A stretch of DNA of 64,000 nucleotides from Candidatus Kinetoplastibacterium blastocrithidii (ex Strigomonas culicis) (GCF_000319245.1 NC_019814.1:186001-250000), one strand, 5' to 3'; counted from the stretch's first letter, positions 28,075 to 37,493 are shown. The notes: generated from the sequence alone by a model not told the origin. Program-made: numbers and translations.

Positions 28075-29586
28075 TTAATCTAATCCATTTTGCACTTGTT
28101 CTGCTGCTCTAAGTATAGCTCTGGCTTTAGCTTCAGTTTCAGCCCATTCTAACTCTGGATCAGAGTCTGCTACTATTCCGGCGGCAGATTGAACATAGAG
28201 TATTCCATTCTTAATAATTCCAGTACGTATTGCTATTGCCACGTCCATTTCTCCATTATAGCTCATATATCCAGCAGCTCCTCCGTATATTCCTCTTCTT
28301 ACTGGTTCCAACTCATCTATTATTTCCATTGCTCGTACTTTTGGAGCGCCTGTTAGCGTACCAGCTGGGAATGCTGATTTTAGAACATCCATATTTCCCA
28401 TATCTGATTTTAATACTCCTGTGACATTAGATACTAGATGCATAACATGTGAATATCTCTCTATGGTCATGGCATCAGTAACTTTTACTGAGCCAATTTC
28501 AGCTACGCGTCCAATATCATTTCTAGCTAGGTCAATAAGCATGACGTGCTCTGCAATTTCTTTTGTATCAGATTTAAGAGACTTTTCTAGCTCAATATCT
28601 TGCTCACGAGTACCACCTCTTTTTCTTGTTCCTGCCAGTGGTCTTATTGTAATCTGTGATTTTTTTGCTCCGTTGATTATAATTTTTTCTTGTCTAACTA
28701 ATATTTCTGGCGATGATCCAACAACTTGGAAATCATCAAAGTTCCAGAAATACATGTAAGGAGAAGGGTTTATTGATCTTAATGATCTATATAATGATAG
28801 AGGATTATCCCTAAATGATTTTGTTATTGTTTGACCAATCACTACTTGCATAAGGTCACCGGCCTCAATATACTCTTTAGCTTTTCTTACAGCAGATATA
28901 TAGTCTTTTTTAGAGAAATTGCGTTGCTCGCTAGTTTGCATACTATTGTGAGAATAAGGTGTCTCTATAGGTTTTTTTAGTCTATTCTTCAGCTCTGTTA
29001 GTCTTTTCTGTGTTTTTGAATAGCTCTCTGGTTTGTTAGGATCTGCATATACTATTAGATAAATACGTCCAGCTAAATTATCAACTACTGCCAATTCATC
29101 TATATGCAATAACATGATATCAGGTGTCCCTTCCCCCATTCCTAGAGGGAACGGTTTTACCGCAGGTCCTAGACATGGTTCAATATTGCGAACCACATCG
29201 TAAGCAAAATATCCAGCCAATCCACCACAAAATCGTAATACTCCAGGCAAAGGAGCGGCTCTAAATCTGGATTGATATTTTTCTATAAAATCAAGAGGAT
29301 TGCCTTCATGTTTCTCTAAAACCTTACCATTTGTTATGACCTCAGTTGTATTTCCAATAGATCGCAACACTGTTTCTGTTGGCAATCCAATAAAAGAGTA
29401 CCTCCCAAAACGATCTCCACCCATTACTGATTCGAGCAAACAACTCATTTTCCCAGAGCTATTATTCGAGTATGCAAGCTTAAGATATAACGATAAAGGC
29501 GTATCTAAATCTGCATAAGTTTCTGATATTAATGGTATCCTATTATATCCTTGAGATACTAGGTGATTGAATTCTATTTCCGTCAT
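28075..29586 (-). CDS. trpE: Anthranilate synthase component I
   Basis: TrpE converts chorismate to anthranilate and commits carbon to tryptophan. The 503 residues have the N-terminal Trp-binding motif in CLLESVMGGDRFGRYSF (LLES; the Ser contacts Trp in studied enzymes). The chorismate-binding domain shows FSKKDYISAVRKAKEYI, RPLAGTRKRG, DLARNDIGRV and FPAGTLTGAPKVRAMEII. Feedback inhibition therefore looks preserved. Its ATG lies 18 bp after a strong intrinsic terminator belonging to a leader-peptide attenuator. Confidence 0.97.
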   Translation of the reverse strand: MTEIEFNHLVSQGYNRIPLISETYADLDTPLSLYLKLAYSNNSSGKMSCLLESVMGGDRFGRYSFIGLPTETVLRSIGNTTEVITNGKVLEKHEGNPLDFIEKYQSRFRAAPLPGVLRFCGGLAGYFAYDVVRNIEPCLGPAVKPFPLGMGEGTPDIMLLHIDELAVVDNLAGRIYLIVYADPNKPESYSKTQKRLTELKNRLKKPIETPYSHNSMQTSEQRNFSKKDYISAVRKAKEYIEAGDLMQVVIGQTITKSFRDNPLSLYRSLRSINPSPYMYFWNFDDFQVVGSSPEILVRQEKIIINGAKKSQITIRPLAGTRKRGGTREQDIELEKSLKSDTKEIAEHVMLIDLARNDIGRVAEIGSVKVTDAMTIERYSHVMHLVSNVTGVLKSDMGNMDVLKSAFPAGTLTGAPKVRAMEIIDELEPVRRGIYGGAAGYMSYNGEMDVAIAIRTGIIKNGILYVQSAAGIVADSDPELEWAETEAKARAILRAAEQVQNGLD

Positions 29587-29604
29587 ATTTTTTCCATGCT
29601 TACT

Positions 29605-29643
29605 AATAAAAAACCCAGAACTTTAATAAATTGTTCCGGGTTT
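29605..29643 (-). terminator. trp attenuator: intrinsic terminator hairpin before trpE
   Basis: On the minus-strand transcript, AAACCCGGAAC (29643-29633) pairs with GTTCTGGGTTT (29621-29611). This gives an 11-bp stem with a single G-U pair, an 11-nt loop, and a T-rich tail (TTTATTAG). It ends 18 nt before the trpE ATG and lies downstream of the trpL stop. That position fits a regulated attenuator, not a terminator for gph. Confidence 0.88.
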
Positions 29644-29719
29644 GATTGAGGTTTTGCTTATTAAAGCAAATTATTTTATTGGGATCTAATAAGAATCATT
29701 TACCCGGGCGGAGTACGCC
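29633..29719 (-). promoter_or_regulatory. trp leader RNA: alternative pairing (antiterminator) segments
   Basis: Four segments can be traced in the transcript. Segment 1, GGCG (29719-29716), overlaps the last Trp codon. Segment 2, CGCC (29710-29707) running into CCGGGT (29707-29702), overlaps the leader stop. Segment 3, ACCCGG (29641-29636), is the first arm of the terminator; segment 4 is the second arm. 1:2 and 3:4 can form together, whereas 2:3 (CCGGGT with ACCCGG, 6 bp) would break the terminator. A 7-bp hairpin at 29653-29670 lies between segments 2 and 3 and would bring them together. The fold was drawn by eye and not energy-minimised. Confidence 0.75.
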
Positions 29720-29768
29720 ACCAGCGCCACAAAGCGTCATGTGTTTTTTTCAGGAAGTTATGACTCAT
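29700..29768 (-). CDS. trpL: trp operon leader peptide TrpL (22 aa, contains WRWW)
   Basis: A short frame on the minus strand runs from the ATG at 29766-29768 to the TAA at 29700-29702, giving 22 residues with the run WRWW. Its three TGG codons sit at 29727-29729, 29721-29723 and 29718-29720, followed by RTPPG and the stop. Its 3' half is strikingly GC-rich for this genome, so selection is preserving it. It lies 45 bp after gph and precedes the attenuator of trpE. Low charged tRNA-Trp should stall ribosomes at these codons and favour read-through into trpEGDC. No clear ribosome-binding site or private promoter is seen. Confidence 0.85.
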   Translation of the reverse strand: MSHNFLKKTHDALWRWWRTPPG

Positions 29769-29813
29769 AATTTTATAATTAGCTATGAAATTGATTTAAA
29801 TGATCAAAAAATA

Positions 29814-30506
29814 CTACAAAGTAACACTATTATAATGATGAACCCATTGAGAAACTTTTGTCAAGTTATCTATAATTACATCAGCTCCCATTGCTTGTAT
29901 ATTTGAGTTATTATTGTATCCATAGGAAACCAATAAAGTGGCTGCAGTGTTTGCTGACTTAGAGGATAGTACATCATTTAGTGAGTCTCCAACGAATATA
30001 GTTTGTTGTGGTTTAATATTCATTTTTTTGCATGCCAGCAATATTTGATCTGGGAAAGGCTTACATTTTTGGCATGTATCCCCACATATAATATATTCAA
30101 AAAATGGTAATAAATTAGTGTCTCGTAATATTTTCATAGCTAGTTCTGTTGGTTTGTTGGTTACCACAGATGTTCTGATTTTATTGGTTTTTAATGTTTT
30201 TAAGCCATCAAGCACGCCATTATAAACTGTAGTTTTATTTCCGTTTCTTATCTTATAATTTCTTAAAAACGAGTTTTTAGCTTTTGTAAAGTAATCTTTA
30301 CTTAAGTTTATTTCGCTAGAGTTGAATGATAGAGATTTATTAATAAGACTGTCTACTCCTTTTCCGATAAGATTTTTTACTGCATTTTCAGGTATATTAT
30401 CTAGAGATATTTCTTTTAGCATGATATTGATAGCATCTGATATATCAGAGATGGAATCAATCATAGTGCCATCTAAATCTATTAGTACCGAATTAATTTC
30501 ATTCAT
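29814..30506 (-). CDS. gph: Phosphoglycolate phosphatase (HAD superfamily)
   Basis: A 230-residue HAD hydrolase with motif I DLDGTMIDSI (nucleophile and acid Asp), motif II VVTNKPTELA, the Lys of motif III in CKPFPDQIL, and motif IV FVGDSLNDVLSSKSA. Position between rpe and trpE is conserved in many proteobacteria and supports the Gph name. It would dephosphorylate 2-phosphoglycolate, though HAD enzymes are promiscuous. A histidinol-phosphate phosphatase side activity cannot be excluded. Confidence 0.88.
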   Translation of the reverse strand: MNEINSVLIDLDGTMIDSISDISDAINIMLKEISLDNIPENAVKNLIGKGVDSLINKSLSFNSSEINLSKDYFTKAKNSFLRNYKIRNGNKTTVYNGVLDGLKTLKTNKIRTSVVTNKPTELAMKILRDTNLLPFFEYIICGDTCQKCKPFPDQILLACKKMNIKPQQTIFVGDSLNDVLSSKSANTAATLLVSYGYNNNSNIQAMGADVIIDNLTKVSQWVHHYNSVTL

Positions 30507-30525
30507 ATATTTTTAGTTAGAATTA

Positions 30526-31215
30526 TCAATTAGATATAGCATTAGATTTCATTAAGCTAATGGCATTAGTATAATTTTCTGAGTTAAAGATAGCAGATCC
30601 CGCAACAAATACATTAGCTCCAGCTGCATAAACATCCTTTATATTATTTGCGTTAATTCCTCCATCAACTTGCAAAAATATAGATCCTTCATTAATTTTT
30701 TGCCAATGTTCTATAATTTTAGATGCTTCTTTTATTTTTGCTACAGCTGATGGTATGAATTTTTGACCACCCAACCCTGGGTTTACCGACATTATTAATA
30801 CTAGGTCAATTTTATCTATAATGTAATCTAGATAATTTAGCGAGGTTGAAGGATTAAATGCTAGCCCAGATTTGCATCCATGATCCCTTATTATGGATAA
30901 TGTTCTATCCAAGTGTTTTGTCGTTTCTGGATGAACGGTAATTATATCAGCCCCACTCTTAGCAAATTTTGGGATAATATTATCTGGAGATTCTACCATT
31001 AAGTGTATATCTAAAGGGGCTGTGGTTACAGATCGTATAGATTGGCATGCCATGGGCCCAAGGGTCAGATTTGGCACGTATTGGTTATCCATAACATCTA
31101 TATGTATCCAATCAGCACCGGATTTTACAACTTTCTCCACTTCTGATCCTAAATAGGCAAAATTAGCTGATAGAATGCTTGGTGCAATTAGAATCGGTGA
31201 TTTTTTTATATTCAT
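30526..31215 (-). CDS. rpe: Ribulose-phosphate 3-epimerase
   Basis: Rpe interconverts ribulose-5-P and xylulose-5-P in the pentose phosphate pathway, which supplies erythrose-4-P and PRPP for Trp and His synthesis. The 229-residue barrel has APSILSANFAYLG, WIHIDVMDNQYVPNLTLG (metal ligands), DIHLMVESPDN, MSVNPGLGGQKFIP and QVDGGINANN. It starts the rpe-gph-trp cluster. Confidence 0.97.
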   Translation of the reverse strand: MNIKKSPILIAPSILSANFAYLGSEVEKVVKSGADWIHIDVMDNQYVPNLTLGPMACQSIRSVTTAPLDIHLMVESPDNIIPKFAKSGADIITVHPETTKHLDRTLSIIRDHGCKSGLAFNPSTSLNYLDYIIDKIDLVLIMSVNPGLGGQKFIPSAVAKIKEASKIIEHWQKINEGSIFLQVDGGINANNIKDVYAAGANVFVAGSAIFNSENYTNAISLMKSNAISN

Positions 31216-31345
31216 GAAAATTTATCTGAAATGTTAATCTTATAAATATTTGTCGTATTATTGCCTTTGTTTATATCTTGCGCCATACATTTTTACATAG
31301 TCTGTTGTTTTAAGCTTTTGATATTAGACTGCTTTAGAGTTTTGA

Positions 31346-32375
31346 GTGAGAATAATTTTTATTATTAATACATTTTTCTATACTCTCTTAGATTCATATG
31401 GCTATACGCAGTATACTTATAATATTGTATTGAAAAATTTCAGAAAATCAGATTGGAATAGTATTCCCAATTGGGGAAAAGAAGATTTTGTACAATTTTG
31501 GTCAATATTTTTAAGTAATTGTCAATATATATCTGGTCATGAAAAAAAAAATTCTATTAATGACTATGTGAAGGTAAAGGATTGGAAAAAATATGTTCTA
31601 TTGCAAGTTCATGGTATGGAGTCATCAACTAGCTGTCAAATGGGCTGTTAACTGTATACTATAAGTCGTTGTTAAGATGTTTTAGATATAAGCATGGTAT
31701 TTATCAATGGTCAATTATAGGTGTTCCAGAGAACCTTCTTAGAATGGATTTGTCATCAGTTTATCCTGAGTTAAAGTGCAGAGTAATTAGTGGTAGAATT
31801 ATAAAGGGTATAGTTATTCCATATTATTCAAGAGCAGAAATTGTATTAAAATATGAGTATTTACTAGTTATAGTTTAGACAGATGATTTGATAGATAACT
31901 ATTTTCTAGGTATTTAAGGTTATGGGAGTGTTTTTTACGGATGAAGATAATATTGGAGAGATAATTAAGCTATCGTTTTCTGATCATAATGGTCATACGT
32001 ACATATCAATTAGCGATTGGTTAGTGAAATAAGAATCGATAGATAGATATAAGATATCTGTACCTTTTATTAAGTATTGAACAAAACATCATCCGGATAG
32101 GATATTTGATTTATTAAATACAAATCCATCTTATATATTTTTTCTGAGAGTGATAAATTAAAATCAGAGCTTGGTCCTACTGGAGCTTGTAGTATAGAGT
32201 TGACGGCGATGCGTTCTATTGTTATTAATAGTAATTTTATAACATTATGTACTACAATGTTTATATCATTTAATCTTCCTGATTCTTCTTTATTTTAGCA
32301 TTTTGTATTCGTGCAAGATACTGGAAGGGGCCCTGGCAGTTTAGATTTATTTATTGATGGCTGTTTTGATTCATG
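31346..32375 (+). pseudogene. mltA: Decayed membrane-bound lytic murein transglycosylase A (MltA)
   Basis: Fragments of MltA can be read in order across several frames. They include a W...IPNWGKEDFVQFW start and the block YQWSIIGVPENLLRMDLSSVYPEL followed by IVIPYYSRAEI. In-frame TAG and TAA codons then interrupt a TDDLIDNYF..GYGSV block. Next come SDHNGHTYISISDWLVK, HHPDRIFDLLNTNPSYIFF, and finally VQDTGRGPGSLDLFIDG with the catalytic-Asp neighbourhood degraded. Multiple stops and frameshifts make a working enzyme very unlikely. It lies between rpe and the ubiH-type gene, where free-living relatives keep an intact copy. Confidence 0.85.
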
Positions 32376-32456
32376 ATTGATTGCAGGGAAATTTAAGCAG
32401 CCTTGTAATGTATGGATATTACTTCCAAAAGCATAAAATATATATTATTAAATATT

Positions 32457-33635
32457 ATGAATAGAACTGATATAGTTGTTTGCGGAGCAGGTATAGTTGG
32501 TCTTTCGACTGCTTTGGCATTATCCCAAAAAAAACAAAATGTTACTATAATTGCACATCGTTATGTAGATAAACCTACATATAACGATGAATATGGATCA
32601 AGAATATATGCTATATCGGCATCTAGTCAAAAATTCTTAGAAAGAATAGGCTGTTGGTCTAATATTCCAATTGGCCGTTTAACCGCTGTTATTGGTATGG
32701 AAATATATGGGGATGCTTATAGTTCTATGCTTGATTTAAGTTCTTGGCAGTCATCAGTATCACAATTATCTTGGATCGTAGAAGCATCAGAAATTGAGAG
32801 ATCGTTAGTCAAGGAGCTTATCGATTTGGGAGTATCATGGATCGATGATCGTTGCTCTGGCTATAGTGATGGTATTATGATTACCGAGGGAGGAAAGAGA
32901 ATATCTGCAGATCTTTTTATTGGAGCAGATGGCTCTAGATCTACATTGCGTGATTTGGCAGGAGTTGCTCGCTCAGTTAAGGATTATAACGAAATCAGTT
33001 TAATTGCGAATATCTGTGCTCATGGCTCTCATAGAAGTAAAGCTTTCCAATGGTTTGGGGAGCATGGCATTTTAGCATTATTACCATTGCCTAATCTGTC
33101 TTTTGGTAATCAGTTATCCATGGTGTGGTCTACGAACCAAGATATCATTAATTGTTTAAATGACATTAATATTGATCAACAAAAATCATACATAGAGAAG
33201 AAATTAAATGAGATTACTTGCCAGAGATTAGGATGTTTGAAGATAGTAAGCAATGAAATATCAAGGTTCAATTTAACATTAGAGAGATCTAGTTTTATTG
33301 CCCATGGCATGGCTTTTGTTGGGGATGCGGCTCATAGATTACATCCTCTGGCAGGCCAGGGATTGAATTTAGGATTAGGGGATGCAGAGTCTTTATGTGA
33401 TATTCTTTTGTCTAAAGCTCCGAACCAGAATTTTGGTGACATTGAGCTCTTAAACAAATATAGCAGAATCAGAAGTAGGCAAGTTTCACGCATGTATTTT
33501 GTAACGGATGCTCTACACAAAATTTTTAGCAGTAGATTTCCTCTGATTAAATTAGCTCGTAATTATGGGTTATCTTTTTTAAATAAGGCTTTTTTCCTTA
33601 AACCAATAATCGTAAAATTTGCTTCTAAAAATTAA
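32457..33635 (+). CDS. FAD-dependent ubiquinone-biosynthesis hydroxylase (UbiH/UbiF/VisC family)
   Basis: A 392-residue flavoprotein mono-oxygenase. The N-terminal dinucleotide motif is VVCGAGIVGLSTALALS, the DG motif is FIGADGSRSTLR near residue 155, and the second FAD motif is FVGDAAHRLHPLAGQGLNLGLGD. It would hydroxylate the ubiquinone ring; which carbon cannot be told. I start at the ATG at 32457 because it opens directly into the FAD fold; an ATG 45 bp upstream adds a non-conserved tail. It ends 10 bp from the convergent folB. Confidence 0.88.
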   Translation: MNRTDIVVCGAGIVGLSTALALSQKKQNVTIIAHRYVDKPTYNDEYGSRIYAISASSQKFLERIGCWSNIPIGRLTAVIGMEIYGDAYSSMLDLSSWQSSVSQLSWIVEASEIERSLVKELIDLGVSWIDDRCSGYSDGIMITEGGKRISADLFIGADGSRSTLRDLAGVARSVKDYNEISLIANICAHGSHRSKAFQWFGEHGILALLPLPNLSFGNQLSMVWSTNQDIINCLNDINIDQQKSYIEKKLNEITCQRLGCLKIVSNEISRFNLTLERSSFIAHGMAFVGDAAHRLHPLAGQGLNLGLGDAESLCDILLSKAPNQNFGDIELLNKYSRIRSRQVSRMYFVTDALHKIFSSRFPLIKLARNYGLSFLNKAFFLKPIIVKFASKN

Positions 33636-33645
33636 TCTCTGGTAA

Positions 33646-34005
33646 TTATCTATTGTACTCTTCTTCTATCGAAATACTTTTGCAGTTATTAAATACATTA
33701 AACTTGCTTATTGTTAGTTTTATTGAGATTATTTCTGATAAGCTTTCCAGGAGATTGGTGGCTATCTTGTAAGACAAAGCCTCTATCAATCCAAAATGCT
33801 TGCTAGTTGCCACCTTTGTTATAATTTCAACTATACTTCTATAATCCACTACTTGTTCAATGTCATCCATAATGGTATATGAAGATGTTAGTTCTATTTT
33901 TGCCTCAATTTTTATTGGCTGTTTATTTTTTATTTCTTTCTCTAAAATGCCTATACTGGAATCTATAATTAAATCGGATATTAATATTTTTCTTGAAAAT
34001 ATCAT
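33646..34005 (-). CDS. folB: Dihydroneopterin aldolase
   Basis: FolB cleaves dihydroneopterin in folate synthesis. The product is about 119 residues, with the family pattern ISDLIIDSSIGILEKE, VVDYRSIVEIITKVATSKHFGLIEALSYKIA (catalytic Glu) and the C-terminal strand KLTISKFNVF. An ATG 36 bp further upstream exists, but the conserved start fits MIFSRKILISDLIID. The protein is diverged but uninterrupted, unlike its two decayed neighbours. Confidence 0.85.
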   Translation of the reverse strand: MIFSRKILISDLIIDSSIGILEKEIKNKQPIKIEAKIELTSSYTIMDDIEQVVDYRSIVEIITKVATSKHFGLIEALSYKIATNLLESLSEIISIKLTISKFNVFNNCKSISIEEEYNR

Positions 34006-34100
34006 TAGTTTAAGCCTTATTGAAATTGATAGTTGCCACAATGTTATAACATTTTAATATATTTATGCATTAATTAATTTCTGAATTGACTGTATGTAAC

Positions 34101-35639
34101 TTATATTTTATATTCATTTAATATATCCGCTTCATTGTTACTATTATTTACCATAGTTCCATCTATTACTATAAATAAATCACCAGATGATAGAACAGCT
34201 TTGTAAGCGGTTCCATTTTCTAATATAGTTTCTAATAGGGACGCCATTGTTCTTGCTTTTAATTTTTGCATCTAAAATAGGTTTTTTATTTTTATGAATT
34301 CTAACTTAACTCCATATTGTATTAGCCATTCTTGTATAGGGATTTCTTTTAGGCCATAAACATAGTTTTTTATGAATGTCTCAGCATCTAAATTTGTTGA
34401 TTTCCTTATTATATTTTCTATGTGGTTCTCAGTCGCGCCTTTTTTTTTATTCCCTTGTAGAAATTGCGACCATATTTATCCCGCATAAATCTCATAACAT
34501 CATCCAAAGAGTATTTTCCGTTGCTATCTTTTATTATTGTTGAATCTAGTACTAGCGCAATAATAGATCCTTTAAGGTAATAACTTATTGTTGAGTTTGG
34601 GGAGTTTTCATCTTGTTTATAATAACTAGTCCTTGCATCAAAAGAACTTTGTGCCAGAGTTTGCTTTTTTAGGCCAGGGAGACTCATCAATTTATTTATT
34701 TTCTTGCATATAATATCTATGTATACGCTATAACTAATTAATTTTGATCTTAAAAGAAAAGCATTCTCATAATATGGTGTAAAATCTTCAAATACCCATA
34801 ATAATGATGTTTGGTTAGCTTCTTGTAAATTGTATTCGATAAATGCCTCTGGTTTAATTATCTTTACATTCCATGAATGAAAGTATTCATGGCTGAATAA
34901 TCCCAGTAGTTCTCTATATTTTTCAGAAGGCTCTATTCCAATTATAGGCAAGTATTTTTTCTCTATGCATAAAGCATAAGATGATCTGTGCTCTAGGCCT
35001 CCACTATATTTATGACTTATGTTTATAAAAAAATGAATTTATCGCTGCTATCAGAGAAAGGAGATACTTCATTTATAGGATCAAAAAAATTTATTTGTGA
35101 TTCACATATTTTTGTATATCCTCAGTAATTTTATTAGTATCTATTTTGTACGAGTCTCCTGAAAATACTATTTCATGTATAATTCCGCCAGAGAAGAAAC
35201 TGCTTATTTTTGATCTTCCAATTTCAACAGGATGATCTATAAGCTAATCATAACATTTGGAGGAATAGGTCCAGAATTCTGTGTCTTTATTGGTAGATTC
35301 TATTTCTAATTTTGTTAAGCTGGTAATATATGTTCCAGTTACTGATTTTTCTTATTTGTAGAATACACTTAGCATCTTGTTTTCCATCTACTTGTAAAAA
35401 TAATCTAGTATCCAAGAATGATTGTTAATTTTTTTTGTTGTTAGAGCAACATCTTCCGAATAAGCTAGTATGGCTTCCATGTTTCTGGAGAAATCTCTTA
35501 TAACATAGTTTCCTGGCGTCCATGCACGCATTGATAGTATTTTCCCATTCTGGTTTGGTTCATTTATTTTTATTTGAACTTTATATCCATGTCCTGGAAT
35601 ATCAAACATATCTAATTGATAGTTTATTGACTTTTCCAT
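34101..35639 (-). pseudogene. Decayed M61-family (glycyl aminopeptidase-type) metallopeptidase with PDZ remnant
   Basis: Pieces of an M61 peptidase appear in order on the minus strand. The N-terminal beta domain comes first (MRAWTPGNYVIRDFSRN, 35388-35639). A central LIDHPVEIG block follows an in-frame stop. The protease core has GLEHRSS, the zinc motif HEYFH and LLWVFEDFTPYYE. A C-terminal block resembles TFIKNYVYGLKEIPIQEWL, and a PDZ-like end reads ILENGTAYKAVLSSGD. Frames shift at an A7 run (35027-35033) and a nine-base run (34440-34448). Nonsense codons and an apparent internal deletion near 35240-35390 also occur. Intact homologues are near 600 residues. Confidence 0.85.
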
Positions 35640-35752
35640 GGTTATTTAGTTAGTGGCTATAATTTATTTTTTAATTTTAATTTTGGATTTAAATTTTTTG
35701 TGAGCTTAACAGAATTCAAAAATAGTCTACTAGGCTCTATGATAATTTAAAA

Positions 35753-35761
35753 TGTTATAAT
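35753..35761 (+). promoter_or_regulatory. Candidate extended -10 promoter for the atp operon
   Basis: TGTTATAAT at 35753-35761 is a perfect TATAAT with the TG extension, 33 bp before the atpI ATG. No good -35 box is seen, which is acceptable for extended -10 promoters. It is the only TATAAT in the 155-bp gap upstream of the operon. Confidence 0.45.
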
Positions 35762-35794
35762 TTCCCAGTATATGTTGCTTGTGAGAATCTTATA

Positions 35795-36154
35795 ATGTAT
35801 TTTGTGGTGAGGCTTATAATCTTTCAGTGGATGATAGCAGTGGTTTTTTCATCTATTGGTTTGGCAATAGACTGGAGAATAGGTGCTTCATTTTTTTTAG
35901 GTTGTTCTGCATATTTAATTCCTATTTCTATCTTTGTTGTATATATGTGTTTGATACCTAATGTTATTAACTACAGGGAACAAGCCTGTCTTTTCTTTGT
36001 TGGTAATTTTATTAAATTAATCTTTGCTGTTTTTCTTATATGGTTTTTTGTTTTTTTATATTCAGAAAATATATCCTGGTTTTTCTATTTATCTGGTTTG
36101 TTTTTTTCTCTTAAAGGTTACTTGTTACTATTAATCTTTAAAAGATTTATGTAG
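35795..36154 (+). CDS. atpI: ATP synthase operon protein I
   Basis: A small 119-residue membrane protein with four hydrophobic segments, directly in front of atpB. AtpI proteins help assemble the c-ring or mediate magnesium supply, and are often dispensable. Sequence conservation in this family is poor, so the call rests on topology, length and position. The C-terminal basic end (LLLIFKRFM) fits. Confidence 0.75.
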   Translation: MYFVVRLIIFQWMIAVVFSSIGLAIDWRIGASFFLGCSAYLIPISIFVVYMCLIPNVINYREQACLFFVGNFIKLIFAVFLIWFFVFLYSENISWFFYLSGLFFSLKGYLLLLIFKRFM

Positions 36155-36217
36155 AATATAATTTTCTAAAACTACTCGTTAAATATTATTTAACAATTGG
36201 AGCAACAGGATTTAGTT

Positions 36218-37099
36218 ATGGTTTCTTCCCATGAAGTGTCACCTCAGTCCTTCTATATACAGCACCATTTAGTGCACATGAATAATATTGGGAAACAACA
36301 AGAGTCTATAGTTCAATTTAATGTAATAAACTATGATTCACTATTTTGGTCAGTATCTACAGGGATTTTAGTTGTTTTTTTATTATGGCTTGTGGCAAGA
36401 CGATCAACAAGTGGGGTCCCAGGTCGTTTTCAGGCATTTGTTGAGATGATTGTAGATATGGTTGATGAGCAGTCGAGATCTATTATAAGTAGTGCAGATA
36501 GCAGAAAGTTTGTTTCTCCGTTGGCTCTTACTATTTTTGTTTGGATTGTTTTGATGAATGCTCTGGATTTTCTTCCAGTTGATCTTTTTTCAGCCATATT
36601 TAAGATTTTAGGTGTTGGGAATCATCATGATAGTTTATTTTATTATCATAGAGCGCTTCCTACTGCTGATTTGAATATTCCTATTGGCATGTCCTTGGGT
36701 GTTTTATTATTAACTTTGTATTACGGCATAAAGGTAAAACATACTAGAGGATTTTTCAATGATCTATTCTTTGCTCCGTTTCATGCTAGTGGTTTAACCT
36801 CTTTGATTATTGCTCCTGCTAATTTGCTATTGAACTTAGTGGAGTATTTTGCTAAAACTGTTTCCTTAGGAATGAGGTTGTTTGGGAATATGTTTGCTGG
36901 CGAACTAGTCTTTATGCTTATAGCTTTATTAGGGGGTTCTTGGAGTGGTTTTAATGGTCTGAGTTACGCTTTAGGGTTTACTCATTTATTAGCTGGTTCA
37001 CTCTGGGCTATTTTCCACATTCTAATAGTGATTTTGCAGGCGTTTATTTTTATGATGTTAACGCTTGTTTATATTGGACAGGCACATGATGGTCATTAG
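36218..37099 (+). CDS. atpB: ATP synthase F0 subunit a
   Basis: Subunit a forms the proton half-channels of F0. From the ATG at 36218 (AGGA seven bases upstream) it is 293 residues, the usual betaproteobacterial length; a TTG at 36197 is a less likely start. Visible motifs are [26 protein letters not shown], and the key-Arg helix in [25 protein letters not shown]. The C-terminal helix is [23 protein letters not shown]. It is followed by atpE. Confidence 0.96.
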   Translation: MVSSHEVSPQSFYIQHHLVHMNNIGKQQESIVQFNVINYDSLFWSVSTGILVVFLLWLVARRSTSGVPGRFQAFVEMIVDMVDEQSRSIISSADSRKFVSPLALTIFVWIVLMNALDFLPVDLFSAIFKILGVGNHHDSLFYYHRALPTADLNIPIGMSLGVLLLTLYYGIKVKHTRGFFNDLFFAPFHASGLTSLIIAPANLLLNLVEYFAKTVSLGMRLFGNMFAGELVFMLIALLGGSWSGFNGLSYALGFTHLLAGSLWAIFHILIVILQAFIFMMLTLVYIGQAHDGH

Positions 37100-37162
37100 G
37101 TTTTATAGTGCCCGTATGATTTTTTATTATCTTTTTTACTTTTTATTTATCTTGTAATTTAG

Positions 37163-37414
<252 letters not shown>

Positions 37415-37493
37415 TAGGTTTAGAAAATATTTATAAAACTTTTATTAGTTTTATTTGTTTTTTAGAAAGTACAGTTATTGGAGATATTAAACC

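Noticed and set aside
29697-29741. An alternative short minus-strand frame over the GC-rich segment (starting ATGACGCTTTG) with no Trp codon, first read as an unknown leader peptide.
   Set aside because: A longer frame offset from it starts at 29768 and gives WRWW directly before the stop, which explains the position and the GC-rich conservation much better.
29646-29906. A plus-strand open frame of 86 codons across the trp leader.
   Set aside because: It is antisense to trpL and to the end of gph, has no family resemblance, and its Pro-rich middle is just the complement of the Trp codons.
34101-35639. Rescue of the M61 gene by transcriptional slippage at poly(A) runs, as reported in other AT-rich symbionts.
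   Set aside because: Besides the two homopolymer sites there are nonsense codons and a missing segment away from any homopolymer, so slippage alone could not restore the protein.
36197-36217. TTG start for atpB, adding seven residues.
   Set aside because: The ATG at 36218 has an AGGA at proper spacing and gives the usual family length.
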